Shown: positions 11,701-22,740 of the stretch, piece after piece
How positions within the stretch are numbered: position 1 is the stretch's first letter
Layout: every line of letters starts with the position of its first letter
Assembly (NCBI GenBank): GCA_039707655.1
Contig: CM077667.1
Span: 418,853,409 to 418,917,408, forward strand
Source of the DNA: Elymus sibiricus
Lineage: Eukaryota > Streptophyta > Magnoliopsida > Poales > Poaceae
Direction of reading: 5' to 3'
DNA length: 64,000 nucleotides
The notes under the pieces: model-generated
What the model was told of the DNA's origin: nothing
The model's input: the letters and a program-made list of their open reading frames with translations, nothing else
Database searches by the model: none
Position numbers and translations under genes: made by a program

Positions 11701-11942
11701 GCTAACCACTCCAGGTGAAAGACCTCCACGATGAACCCTGCCGCTAAGAGCCGGGCCACCTCTTCTCCAATAGCTTTGCGCCGCTCTTCATTGAAACGAC
11801 GAAGGAATTGCTTGATTGGCTTGAACTTAGGATCCACATTAAGGTGGTGCTCAGCAAACTCTCTCGGTACACCCGGCATGTCAGACGGCTTCCATGCAAA
11901 GATGTCCCGATTCTCACGGATGAATTTGATGAGCGCGCTTTC
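8745..11942 (-). pseudogene. Gypsy-1 pol: reverse transcriptase, dual RNase H, integrase
   Basis: Enzymatic half of the Gypsy-1 polyprotein, in one frame broken by three stops: TAG just before 11880 side at about 11937, TGA near 10788, and TAG near 9060. Reverse transcriptase shows YVDD near 11350 and the usual upstream DAYSGYHQI block. A degenerate first RNase H segment surrounds the TGA. A second RNase H with HFDGS near 10495 resembles the archaeal-type RNase H typical of Tat elements. Integrase has an HHCC region (KCDGCQKFG), GLDMVGPF near 9595 and TDNGTN near 9415, and ends with a chromodomain-free tail rich in basic residues. All three stops are TAG or TGA, consistent with C-to-T change in coding-strand CAG or CGA. 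The product could not be made at full length. Confidence 0.9.
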
Positions 11943-14881
11943 CTATGCGGGGTCCATGTTAGCCCCTATAGTGAACTGTTGAGATGAGTCGCCCTCAGTG
12001 AAATCCACCTGCTTGGTATCATCTGCCGCAAACTTGAGGGGCGCCTCTGATTCCGTAGTAGGCTTCTTCAACGGAGACATATCCTCCGGGTCGACATTCT
12101 CTTTGTAAAACTTGAGCTCTGCCTCTGCACAACTTGACTCTGCGTAAGCTGCATCACCTTCCTCGCACTCAAGAGCCGTCTTCCGATCACCATGCACGGT
12201 AATCGTTCCTCTTAACCCGGGCATCTTGAGCTGTAAGTAAACATAACAAGGCCTAGCCATGAACTTGGCATAAGCCGGCCGTCCAAATAAAGCATGATAC
12301 GGACTTTTGATTTTAACCACTTCAAAACACAAGGATTCCACCCTGTAATTGTATTCATCACCAAAGGCGACTTCCAGAGAAATCCTGCCCACTGGATAAG
12401 CCGACTTGCCAGGCACCACGCCATGAAACACTGTGGAAGAAGGCTTAAGATCCTTGTCAAGCAAACCCATCCGGCTGAAAGTATCATAATACAGGGTGTT
12501 GATGCTGCTGCCACCATCCATAAGCACCTTAGTGAACATGTATCCTCCTACTTGGGGGGCAACCACCAAAGCTAACTGCCCCGGGTTGTCAACCCGCGGC
12601 GGGTGATCCGCCCGACTCCAAGTGATGTCATACTCGGACCACTTCAAATATTGCGGGAGAGCCAGCATGACCGTATTAACCGCCCGCTTGCGCACCTTCT
12701 GGTCCCGCTTGTCAAAGCTAGTCGTAAAAACATGATACTGACCCCCGCTGAGCTGCTTCGGGTTACTCTGGTACCCTGACTGGTTATGCTGCTGTTGGCC
12801 ACCGCCTCCAGACTGTTGATGATGACCTCCTTGATTGCCTTGACCCTGGTAACCGGATCCTGAACCGCCGGGACCAAAGCCGGCTCCTGACCCGCCTGGC
12901 CCTGAGCCGCCGGTCGGACCATTGCCGTTATTATGATGTTGTTGAAGGCTGTAATCTCGAAACTGCCGCATAATACTGCAATTCCTCCATGTATGGCCTG
13001 CCGGTTTATCAGGCTGACTATGCTCTGGGCAAGGTTTATTGAGCATTGCTTCCAAGTTGAAAGGAGCTTTACCCTTGTTAAAGTGCTGCCTGAAGTTCCC
13101 ATTGCCCTTAGCACGGTTGTTTCCGGCGCTGGTGTTCGCCACCAGCTCTGACCCGCCGTCCGGGTATTTCCGCTTGCCAGGATTGCCGTTTCCAGCCGCG
13201 TTCTGCTGCTGACCCTTTCCATTGTTACTCTTCTTCCCCTGACCTGATTTTTCATCATCAGAGCCCGGGTCTTTCGTGTTGTCAGAGTCTGCATATTTAG
13301 TGAGAGCCGCCATGAGCTCCCCCATGTCTTGACACGAGCGTTTGAGCCGGCCAAGCTTCTGTTTCAAAGGTGTAAAGTGGCAATTCTTTTCCAGAATCAA
13401 AACCGCTTGAGCCGCCGTGATCTGTTCTGAGGAGTGGATGATGGTTGAGACCCGCCGAACCCAATGATGAGCCGACTCATCCGCCTGTTGCACACAATGG
13501 TCCAAATCCACGATCGTCATGGGCTGCTTGCACGTCCCTTTGAAATTTTTGATAAATTTTGCCTTCAACTCGGCCCAGGAAGTAATGGTGTTGGGTGGCA
13601 ATCCCTTCAACCACGTGCGAGCCGGCCCTTCCAGCATCATGATGAAGTACTTGGCACACACTGCATCACTAACATCCAACATCTCCATGGCCAGCTCATA
13701 GCTTTCGATCCAAGCCTCTGGAGGCAAGTCAGCCGTGTAATTAGGCACCTTGCGAGGGCCCTTGAAATCCTTCGGCAGGAGCTCATTCCGCAAAGCCGGC
13801 GTTAAGCACGGCACTCCCACAGCCCTGGAAGTTAACCCCGCTCCGACTGAGGCAGAGGGTGTGACTGTGGGTTCCTGATAAGCTGCCGCCAGAGCCACCG
13901 CCTCTCGATGTGCTCTCGCTCGATCCACCAGTGCTTGAGCATCCAGAGCCGCCCGATCGGTTTAGAAACCGCCGGCGACTCATAACGCCGACTGTAGCTG
14001 CGACTGGGGATGGGGGTTGAGTGCACGCGACTCCGGCTGTAAGCATACTTCTCCTGCTGGGCTACCGCCGTCCGCAGGTACCCAACAGCGTTTCGCACCT
14101 CTTCCGCAAAAGGCGACTCGTCGGGGATGGGGATAGCAGCAAGCCGGGTTGCTGCCACCACCATGTTCTCCGCCGGGTTAGAATAATGACCCGGCGGCGT
14201 AGGGAAAGAAGTTGGCATAGCCTGGTGCCGCCGGGGCGGGTTAACCTGCTGATGCTGAACCGCCGCCCGGCTTCCAGGCACTTCCGCCGTCCGGGTTACG
14301 GCCAAAGGCACGTTCTGTCCTGTTCCTGGTGTGTTGAAAAGATTCCTTGCTTCATACTGATCCGGCAAGCGGGATTGATGCCTCATCCGCTGAACCGCCG
14401 CTGCTGATTGCTGTTCCGGCCCAAGACGGAAAGCGTCTGCCCTAAGGCGCTCTGCCTCAGCATCCATCTGAGCCTTCAGTTCATTAATCTCCTGCTGGAC
14501 TTCAGTCATCTGGTTCTTCAGCCTCGCAATCTCCGTATTACGGGCCGCTTGGTTTTCAGCTGTGACCTCAGTCGCCATCAGGGTTGTAAGCTCACCCATC
14601 AGATCCAGAAGGACCTGAGCCGGCGGCCTGCCAGCCCCAGATCCGGTTGCCTCGGCGGCTGAGCTGCCATGAGCCGCCGCTGAACCCGCCATGAAGACAG
14701 CAGCGCGGTTCGGCGGCTCATACTCCTCCGGCTCATGGAACTCCGACTCGGGGTAAGGCTCAACGTAGCCCCCGATCCCGCCATCATGGAGCTGGTAGAT
14801 TGATTCCGTCTCTCCGCTTGAAGATCCATCCTCGGAGCAGATGAGAGTTTCCTCCTGTGACATAGATCCCTCGAGATCCAT
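11943..14881 (-). pseudogene. Gypsy-1 gag and protease
   Basis: N-terminal half of the polyprotein. The ATG at 14881 opens an acidic, Glu/Ser-rich region, then a likely coiled coil (about residues 85-135) and a Pro/Arg-rich linker. A 1-base frameshift lies in roughly 13945-13975; the second frame carries the retrotransposon gag domain (AWIESYELAMEML near 13715, then MLEGPARTWLKGLP), a Gly/Gln/His-rich low-complexity stretch (about 12760-12960) and an aspartic protease with VLMDGGSSIN near 12515. No CCHC zinc knuckle is obvious. The second frame ends at the TAG near 11940, after which RT continues in the same frame. Confidence 0.88.
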
Positions 14882-15189
14882 GCCCTGAGTGAAGCCGACG
14901 AAGACATGTTTCCTGCCTGGTTTAGCACGGGCGGGTTGCTTGCGTCGGGCCGGCTCGACGATGTCGGTGCAGGTGTCCGGCCCGGGTTCAGATCCGCCGA
15001 TCTTGCTGGTGAAAACGTGAATCCCACCGAAGGAGACCCGGAAACCATACTCAATGGAGTCAGCTTCGGGGCCCTAGCCGGCGTCGTCGATGTAGAGCCG
15101 GCCGCGGCGACTCTTGGTCATCCTGCCTACCGCGTACCCCTCGATCCCTGGTAGAGAGACCTTTGAGAACTCAACACCACCGAGCGCTA
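14882..15189 (-). other. Gypsy-1 5' leader
   Basis: Leader between primer site and gag start. It is open on the minus strand in a frame overlapping gag, but there is no recognisable domain. It would carry the packaging signal in a typical element; nothing specific can be pointed to. Confidence 0.4.
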
Positions 15190-15207
15190 GCCCCACGGTG
15201 GGCACCA
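15190..15207 (-). promoter_or_regulatory. Gypsy-1 primer binding site (tRNA-Lys type)
   Basis: On the minus strand, two bases after the 5' LTR, TGGTGCCCACCGTGGGGC matches the complement of a plant tRNA-Lys 3' end with one mismatch. It primes minus-strand DNA synthesis. The tRNA assignment is from memory of plant tRNA-Lys. Confidence 0.7.
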
Positions 15208-15209
15208 AC

Positions 15210-15752
15210 TATCGTGGTTTTAACACGGCAGATGTCCGTAGACTTAGGTTCAAGGCCAACGCCATGGTAGTGGACTCAAAGGGGTTGATCGGGACGAAGG
15301 ACATGAGTTTACCCAGGTTCGGCCCCTCAAGTCGAGGTAAAAGCCTACGTCCTGCTTGTGTTGTATTAACTGGAGTATCGATTACAAGGGAGCGGATTGC
15401 TTGAGCTAGTTCTCGATAGCTTGGTTTCTTGTCTAAGCCGCCCCGGGGTCTAACCTTTATATATGAGGTCAAGGCCCCGGGTTACACGAGTCATAAACCG
15501 ACCCACACAACGTGTTCTACTCTGTCTCTAAGCCGCCTTACCATCGTGGCTAAGCCGCCTCCGGGCGGCTTATCCACCCAGGTCTTTAAGCCCACTTCTG
15601 TCTCTGGACCTCCTTCAACGGCCCATTTGGTAAGCCGCCAGGCGGCCTTGCCTTCATCTTCCGGCCCACCTTATAGATCTCGGGCTTACGAGCCGCCTGG
15701 TGTGACCCGGCCCCGCCTGGGCGGGTCTTACCACGGGGTTATATCCCCAACA
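15210..15752 (-). repeat. Gypsy-1 5' LTR
   Basis: 543-bp LTR, the 5' LTR of the reversed element. Its inner terminus on the + strand reads TATCGTGG instead of TGTCGTGG, so one terminal dinucleotide is mutated. Otherwise near-identical to 2333-2875. Confidence 0.92.
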
Positions 15753-18165
15753 ACTACGGTCGACATACTCCATATGGCCAAGTCCCTGGACCTTTTGCAC
15801 AATTTTTACAGGAGACTGGCATAGTAGCCCAGTATTCAATGCCGGGCGAGCCTCAGCAAAATGGAGTAGCTGAAAGGCGCAACCGTACTCTTATGGATAT
15901 GGTGCGCAGCATGATGAGTTACTCTACCTTGCCATTGGGTTTATGGATGGAGGCGCTTAAAACCGCCATTCACATTCTCAATAGAGTGCCAAGCAAGTCG
16001 GTGCCCAAAACACCGTATGAGCTGTGGACAGGACGAGTTCCCTCTCTACACCACTTCAGGGTGTGGGGGTGCCCTGCTGAGGCCAAAATGTTTAATCCAA
16101 ACATAGCAAAGTTGGATGCCAAAATAGTGAGTTGTCACTTCATTGGCTATCCAGACAGATCAAAGGGTTTTCGTTTCTACTGTCCAGACAGATATACAAA
16201 GTTTGTGGAAACAAGACATGCAGTCTTCTTAGAGGACGAAATGATGAGGGGGAGCTTGGTAGCTCGGAAAATTGATCTTGAGGAGAAGAGGGTGCATGCA
16301 CCTAATCCGATGATTCAGGAGCCATTTTTCTCACTACCAGCTGTAATTCCACCCATGACAACTATGGGGGTAGACCCAGAACCTGTCCGTCAGGAGCCGA
16401 CTGAACCCGTTGTTGAGCATGAAAGGGAGGTGCAGCAGCCAATTGTAGAAGATGTGCCGGAAGTTGAGGCACAGAATGTGCCAGACACTGAGGCTCTTAG
16501 AAGATCTAATAGAACAAGAAGATCAGCTATTTCTACTGATTATAAAGTTTATAACACAGAAATGGTTCATATGGAACGTGATCCCACTACATATGAAGAA
16601 GCCATTAAAAGCCCTCACTCATCAAAATGGCTAGAGGCAATGGAAGATGAGATGAAATCAATGAGTTCCAAAGATGTTTGGGACTTAGTGGAAATTCCTA
16701 AAGGAGCCAAAACAGTAGGCTGCAAATGGGTCTACAAAACTAAGTATGACCCTAATGGGAATGTAGAAAAGTATAAAGCCCGACTTGTGGCAAAAGGATT
16801 TACACAAAGAGAAGGGATAGATTACAATGAGACTTTTTCCCCAGTCTCATGTAAGGACTCCTTCAGAATCATAATGGCATTAGTTGCACATTTTGATTTA
16901 GAGTTACATCAAATGGATGTAAAGACGGCATTTCTGAATGGTGATTTAAAGGAAATGGTCTACATGAAACAACCCAAGGGTTTTATCATGGAAGGCAACG
17001 AAAATATGGGATGCCGCCTGAAGAAATCCATTTATGGATTAAGGCAAGCCTCTAGACAGTGGTATCTAAAGTTTGATCAAACGATTAAAAGTTTTGGATT
17101 TAAAGAAAATATTGAGGATAACTGCATTTATGCAAAGTTTAAAAATGGGAAATATATTTTCCTAATCTTGTATGTGGATGATATCTTGCTTGCCAGCAGT
17201 GATGTTAGTCTACTAATAGAAACAAAGAAGTACTTATCCTCAAATTTTGATATCACAGATCTTGGTGAAGCATCATATGTTTGGGCATAGAAATTCACCG
17301 AGATAGGAACAATGGAGTCTTAGGACTATCGCAGAAGGCATATTTAGAAAAGGTTCTCCAAAAGTATAATATGCATGCGAGTAAATCCACACCTGCTCCT
17401 ATAGTCAAGGGCGATAGTTTTGGGAAATTCCAATGTCCCAAGAACCAGTACGAGATCGATCTCATGAAACCAGTACCATATGCTTCGGCTGTTGGAAGCT
17501 TACAGTATGCACAAGTGTGCACTCGCCCTGACTTAGCATTTGTTACCGGGGTACTCGGTAGATATCAAGAGAATCCAGGCATGGAGCACTGGAAGATGGC
17601 AAAGAAGGCATTGCGTTATGCGCAAGGCACGAAGCACTACATGCTAACATACAGGAGATCTGATTCCCTAGAGATAAAAGGGTATTCAGACGCAGATTTT
17701 GTGGGGGACAGAGATGATAGAAAATCCACGTCAGGATACGTCTTCACTCTCGCTGGAGGGGCTATTTCATGGAAAAGCTCCAAACAGTCAGTAGTTGCAT
17801 CATCGACGATGTATGCATAATTCATAGCATGCTTCGAGGCCACGGGGCAGGCGATATGGCTAAAGAAATTTGTACCCGACTTGAAAGTGGTAGATTGTAT
17901 TCACAAACCACTAAAGATGTACTGTGACAACCAGCCCGCAGTATTTTATGCTCACAACAACAAGTCGAGTAATGCTGCCAAAACAATAGAGATAAAGTAT
18001 TATGTTGTGAAAGATAAAATCCAGGATCACACTATAAGTCTCGAGCATATAAAGACAAAGGATATGCTTGCGGATCCGCTTACGAAAGGCTTACCACCCA
18101 ATGTGTTCAAGGAACACTTAGCCGGTATGGGTTTAAGGGAAAGCCTTATGATTCCTGGATCATGA
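15753..18165 (+). pseudogene. Copia-1 C-terminal integrase, reverse transcriptase and RNase H (second part)
   Basis: Continuation of Copia-1 after the Gypsy-1 insertion; ACTAC at 15753-15757 is the target duplication. The integrase catalytic glutamate region ([13 protein letters not shown]) is near 15860. Reverse transcriptase begins near 16690 ([14 protein letters not shown]) with the LYVDD active site near 17172, and RNase H has KGYSDADFVGDRDDRKST near 17680. A stop at 15822-15824, a frameshift near 17278 and an in-frame TAA at 17818-17820 break the frame; the natural end is TGA at 18163-18165. Typical Copia order (integrase before RT) is clear. Confidence 0.9.
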
Positions 18166-18327
18166 GAGGCCCAAAAGGAACAGAATTTGTTTTCTAAACA
18201 AAACGTATGTTGTAGCTGTATGATTCTATCGGCAATTAAGCTGTGACGATGAGACATGCTCTATGTACCAATATGTGATGAAACAAATAAACTAGAAAGT
18301 ATAAGGTTAAAAGTAAAGTTGAGATTA

Positions 18328-18337
18328 AGGGGGAGAA
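18328..18337 (+). promoter_or_regulatory. Copia-1 polypurine tract
   Basis: AAGGGGGAGAA lies directly before the LTR start TGTTAGG at 18338 and would prime plus-strand synthesis. Confidence 0.7.
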
Positions 18338-18696
18338 TGTTAGGTTGATCTCCTCCCGTTCGAGCCCAACGGGTCGAACGGGCCCCTGACTCGCGCCCTG
18401 ATCGGGGGCGCCCAACCCTCTTATGGTTGGTGGGCCCCTGTGACCTGCGCTATATAAAGAGGTGGAGGCCGGGGCTCGCAGTACGAGGTTAACCGCGCCG
18501 CCAATCACCCCACCGACATCCCCTTCCGATCTAGGGTTTTGCGCAGTGCTCACGGGAAGTACCACCATCACCTCTCTCTCTCACGCACTCACGCCGCCGT
18601 CGACACCATGGTCACCGGCGGGAGTTCCTCGGGTGCAGGAGAAGGTATGCATCTCATCCCAACCCTAAACTCTACTCGGAATGATCTAGCCTAGCA
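18338..18696 (+). repeat. Copia-1 3' LTR (right end provisional)
   Basis: Starts TGTTAGG next to the polypurine tract. A TATATAAA box at 18451-18458 fits the U3/R boundary. CCTAGCA ending at 18696 would give near-inverted termini (TGTTAGG/CCTAGCA) and a 359-bp LTR, but the matching 5' LTR is outside the window, so the right end cannot be confirmed. Confidence 0.55.
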
Positions 18697-19072
18697 GATC
18701 CGACGGTTCTATCAGATCTGTGTCAACTTTGTTGCTGTACCAGTACCAGAATCTCTTTTCCACCGAAAAGAAACAGAAAAAAATGGTTGAAAATGGGCGC
18801 AACTTTTGCAGCTCATTGCTGTGGAATTTGAAGAGCATTTATTTTAAGATACAAGGTCAGAATCAGAATTAAGCTGGTCCAGTCTAGCTCTAGGGGGCTT
18901 CGATTTTCCACTGAGGAAAAAAGACAAGGTGGATTTGAGCTGTGGATTCTCTTCGGTGTCTGCGGTACTGGGAAAACTAGGAGCCCTACTGCCCTAGAAT
19001 GTGTAATCTTGTTGGTGCAGGTGGTTCCACCGAATACATGGCGATCATATCAAGGTCAAGCAACTACATAAC
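18697..19072. other. Unassigned sequence right of Copia-1
   Basis: No ORF, RNA gene or recognisable repeat. If the Copia-1 LTR is longer than proposed, part of this is LTR. Confidence 0.3.
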
Positions 19073-19074
19073 TA

Positions 19075-19215
19075 CTCCCTTCGCTCTTAAATATAAATCT
19101 CTTTAGAGTTTTCAATACGAATTATACACAAAGCAAAATGAATGAATCTATATTTTAAAATGTGTCTATATAGTCTGTATTGGAATCTCTGAAAGGTGTT
19201 ATATTTAGAAACATA
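19075..19215. mobile_element. Stowaway MITE
   Basis: About 140 bp, preceded by TA (19073-19074) and starting CTCCCTTCGCTCTTAAATAT, then AAATCTCTTTAGAG. The mirrored right half has TTGGAATCTCTGAAAGG and TTATATTTAGAAAC, giving imperfect terminal inverted repeats typical of grass Stowaway (Tc1/Mariner-type) MITEs. The right terminus has lost the usual GGAGGGAG end, so it is decayed. Confidence 0.8.
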
Positions 19216-20704
19216 CCGAATGGACTTGTCTACCACGCATACCTGGTGCTGCACCGGCTGGGAGGCCTGGTAATCTTGCATGGAAATTACCACATCGAAG
19301 CCCCCCTGCTGACACTGACCAAGGCAAGCTGCCTCTGTGTTAAAGAACGGCACTGCGTACCTTTGCCAGCCGGCCATCGATCACGTGCACTCATCATGAC
19401 CACCTTCAAAACGAACAGTTTCGCTCGGTCACGACGCTGCAGGGGGGCAGGCTGCGGCAGCGTGCGTCATGAAACGCTTTGCTACGCGTCAGAATAACGG
19501 TCTCGGGTCTCCTCCCCTAGATCTGTTGCCGTGGACTGTACGTACCTGATGGACTGGGCGCTAGCTGTGAGCGTCAGTATTCTATTGCTAGATCCATGGT
19601 GCTGTGTCGCTCAAGCTTTCCGCTGCCATGCTCTTCTCCTGCAACCTGCCGCTGCCGCTGCCGCTGGTGGTGGCGGTGGTGCGTCCGGTGATGGGCAGGC
19701 TAGCTGTCGCCTTCCCCTCCGGTCAAACAAGCCTGGATGCCCCATCCTTACAGTTGGAACCAGCTGCCACCGACTATTTTAATTTTGTACCGACGCTAGG
19801 CCCAGCCCCCAGAGGCGAGCGAGGTGAAAGCGCTGGAGCCTGGAGGTTACGTGTGAGAATGTTTGTTCTGGAAAGCGGGCGGGACGGTTGATTGCTGGTA
19901 AAAGGGACGACGGTGGCCATGTTTCTTAGTTTCAGATGATGCACGAGTCTGGCTAGTTGAGTGAGAGGTCGTGCATGGTTAGGTTGGACGGATCATGCAC
20001 GGCGTGCAGATCGAATCGTCAATTATGGATCCGCGTGTTTGTTTGTCCTTATGGGCGCGTACAGTTGCCTACATCTTGACGCACGGCTGTAGATTCTCGC
20101 CGTACGCTGTCCTCTAGCATATAACGGGAACTGGACGAGGCGTCTTGTGCGCCGACCTTGGAATCAATCACGGAGCGGTTACGGCACTAGTCACACCAGG
20201 GTGTAAACCAGTCGGCATGTGACCAATTAGTACTTGATCGACAGGGCGACGTACGACAGACAGACGTACTTACGGTCGAGATGGCGGTGTATAAATGGCA
20301 GTATGCAGAAGGAAAAAATGGTGTCAGTTAACTAACCATGCGCCGGCGGCGGTTTTGGCGCCGCGCGTACGGAAGAACGGAGAGAACGGACTCCGTTTCG
20401 GGTTTTCGGCCTTGGTCCATGCGGAGAGGGTGAGGTAGACAACGAGCCGAGGGATCGGTGCTAGTGCGGCCTACACTGGGGCGCTGCACCACCTACTGGT
20501 AGCAGTACTGGACCGGAGGAATGGGCGGCGGCCCCAGGATCTGGGGGCGCTTTTACCGCCTCGAGATCTGTCCCCGGGGCAGTGGTTCGCCGCGTGGTAG
20601 AGCCCACGCCGCACTGCCACCGACCCGAACCACGGTTTGCCGTGGCGAGCCGCCGGTGGCTCGCCGTTTCGCTCGTCGCAAACCACGGGCTGCCTGGGCG
20701 CCTC
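19216..20704. other. Low-repeat GC-rich sequence, no supported gene
   Basis: Mixed composition turning GC-rich. Open frames (for example 19604-19891) are low-complexity Leu/Pro/Val and lack domains. A TATAAAT at 20290-20296 is followed by GC-rich sequence and might be part of a promoter, but no transcription unit can be traced from it. This is the most gene-like composition in the window. Confidence 0.3.
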
Positions 20705-20713
20705 GTCTCCCTG

Positions 20714-21543
20714 GAATTTTTGTCCAAAAGGACCACCTGCCGAGTCGAATTGTCAAAAGAGACCACCTACGAGTAAAAGTGACAGATCAGACCCCCCTGT
20801 CGCCACCAGCGCAGGTGGCCGGCCAGGCGGCTGGGGCCTGCCGCCACCAGCGCTGGCGGCCGGCCGCGATTCCCGTTGCGCCAGCCCCGCGACGGAACGG
20901 ACGGCAGCTGCATGCACAGCCAGGCGGCATGCCGTGGGCCGGTGGTCCCTGCCGCCACCCAGCCTGGCGGCATGCACATGCATGCATGCATGCAGCAAGG
21001 GTGGATATCAGGTGATACCACCTATTACATGCTCTCGTGCTACAAACATGAACAGTGTCAGAGATGACACTGTTCACTTATAGATTTGTCTTTTTTGTTT
21101 CTCATTGTATATTTTGAATTTTGAGCTGAACTTTTTAGGAGTTATAGACATATGTCTTGTGAACATCCATAATATTTTTTAGAATTTTTTAAAACATCTA
21201 AATGTGATTTTTCAATTTTTGTAGCATGGGAGCATGTAATAGGTGGTATCACCTCATATGCACCCTTGTTGCATGCATGCATGCATGTGTGCCTGCCGCC
21301 AGGCTGGGTGGCGGCAGGGACCACCGGGGCCGATTCCGTTCCGTCGTGGGCTGGCGCAACGGGAATCGCGGCCGGCCGCCAGCGCTGGTGGCGGCAGGCC
21401 CCAGCTGCCTGGCCGGCCGCCTGCGCTGGTGGCGGCAGGCCCCAGCCGCTGGTGACGGCAGGGGGTCCGATCTGGCATTTGGACTCGCCGATGGTCTCTT
21501 TTGACAATTCGACTCGGCAGGTGGTCCTTTTGAACAAAAATTC
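20714..21543. mobile_element. Foldback non-autonomous Mutator-like element
   Basis: An 830-bp near-palindrome. Both ends read GAATTTTTGT inward, and the 9-bp direct repeat GTCTCCCTG flanks it exactly (20705-20713 and 21544-21552). Nine-base target duplications and long terminal inverted repeats are Mutator hallmarks. The arms (about 20714-21055 and 21216-21543) are GC-rich and about 90% alike by eye; the right arm has an extra CCAGC/GGCTG-rich segment and the left an extra GCATGC-rich segment. The AT-rich centre (about 21056-21215) is unpaired. There is no transposase, so it would move in trans. Arm ORFs occur on all frames only because the arms are GC-rich. Confidence 0.8.
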
Positions 21544-21552
21544 GTCTCCCTG

Positions 21553-22140
21553 ATGTCACTGGAAACATAATCACTCATGGTGCAGCCGCCGGCAGCAGTG
21601 CAGGCGGTAATAACAAATAATCTGCACGGCTGGGCTCGGCGGCGAGGCGATGCAAGCAGGATCCGGTCCACTCGGCTGCACTGATGGGCACGCGGGGCCG
21701 TGCGTGGGTGGACCACGCGTACGTGCCGCGGGAGGCGGCCGCGCGGGGAGGCCGGCCGGCAGTGGACGGTGGCTTTCCGGGCGCAAACAACTGGCGTCGG
21801 GCCCCGCTTTACAGCTGGGGGTTCCTTCCTCGCGGGGGGACACCCGCGCTCTGTGCCGTCACGTGGGGCAGCCCCTCTGCTCTCCTCTCCTCTCTGCTCT
21901 CGGTTTGGTGTGCGTACGCGCCAATTATTTCCCGAATTATTGCGTCCCCGGGCCCGCCGGCAGTATGTTATCCCGAGGGTACAGCCGCTGCCGTGATTGG
22001 TTATCAGAGTTTGGACTTCGGATTTGGAGACTAGAGGATCGGTCCGTTTCCCAGGGATGATTTTTTGATTATTTGCATTTTCTTTCTATTTAGCGAGGAA
22101 TTTCTTGAATTTTCATCGTCCGGGCATCTCTATTTCGAAG
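21553..22140. other. GC-rich unassigned sequence
   Basis: GC-rich, CpG-rich stretch between the foldback element and the LINE remnant. Several short overlapping frames are open on both strands without recognisable domains. It could be old promoter or gene-flank DNA, but nothing specific supports this. Confidence 0.3.
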
Positions 22141-22149
22141 GGCCGTTGG

Positions 22150-22740
22150 CCGTTCTTTATTAAATAGAAAAGAGTACATCAAAGCTTGACAATCTAGGCG
22201 ATCTAGAACTGTCAGCCGTTAGAGCCTAAGCACAAACGAAGAGGAAGAAAAGCCCAGCCTGAATTCAAGCAAGGTCCAAACAAGAGAAAAGCAAATACGT
22301 CAATAGAAGTCGCCCACACAACCAGCCGCTCTCCATATAGCTATATCTTCCTTGATGATCTCCAGCACCATGTCAACATTGCTGGCCACATGTTCAAAAA
22401 TCCTTGCGTTTCTTTCTTTCAGATTCTCCAGTGGATGAGGATAATTAAGGTGTTGAAGTTTCTCCGGGCTGCCTTGGGGATTCTCCTCCGCGCACTGATC
22501 CACCAAGTCTCTGTATTGCCAAAGCACTCGTCTGGTAGTGTGAAAGGTGCGTGCGTCCAGTCCCTGAACCTGGACCAAACATCCAGTGAGAAACGACATA
22601 CCTAAAAACAGATGTGTGCAATCCTCGTGTGTCGAGAGGCACAACGGGCACGATCAATTTGAAGGCCAGCCCCTTTGTTCTAGGTTGTCTGCAGTTAAAC
22701 TCCTCTTGTGGACGACCAACCATTTGAAGGCCCATGGCAT
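22150..22740 (-). pseudogene. Truncated LINE: 3' end of ORF2 with zf-RVT motif
   Basis: Minus-strand remnant of a plant non-LTR retrotransposon. Across two frames it shows the zinc-binding tail of reverse transcriptase (CPLCLSTHEDCTHLFL near 22645) and the usual plant LINE ending, with WKERNARIFEH near 22400 and a stop just below 22300. AATAAAG on the minus strand (22156-22161 complement) is a likely poly(A) signal. Frameshifts near 22590 and upstream stops make it dead, and all of endonuclease and most RT are missing, as expected of 5'-truncated LINEs. Confidence 0.75.

Larger units (their letters stand above)
2333..15752 (-). mobile_element. Gypsy-1: complete Tat-type LTR retrotransposon
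   Basis: A 13.4-kb Gypsy element inserted into Copia-1 integrase in the minus orientation. Two 543-bp LTRs bound it, flanked by the 5-bp target duplication ACTAC (2328-2332 and 15753-15757). In element order: LTR, tRNA-Lys-type primer site, gag, protease, reverse transcriptase, a first RNase H-like segment, a second RNase H, integrase, tandem repeats, an opposite-strand gene, LTR. The paired RNase H segments plus an extra ORF before the 3' LTR fit the Tat lineage of plant Gypsy elements. The LTRs differ at about 6 of 543 positions by eye, so insertion was recent relative to the decayed Copias. Gag-pol carries one frameshift and at least three in-frame stops, so it is not autonomous now. Confidence 0.92.

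Noticed and set aside
13464..13805. 113-codon + strand ORF, and 12644-13354 minus alternate frame
   Set aside because: Shadows of the Gypsy-1 gag frame, which carries the recognised gag and protease motifs.
19604..19891. 95-codon ORF in the low-repeat region
   Set aside because: Leu/Pro/Val low complexity, no domain, no supporting splice or promoter evidence.
20521..21083. Several overlapping ORFs of 60-164 codons on both strands
   Set aside because: They lie in the GC-rich arms of the foldback Mutator-like element and mirror each other; composition and symmetry explain them.
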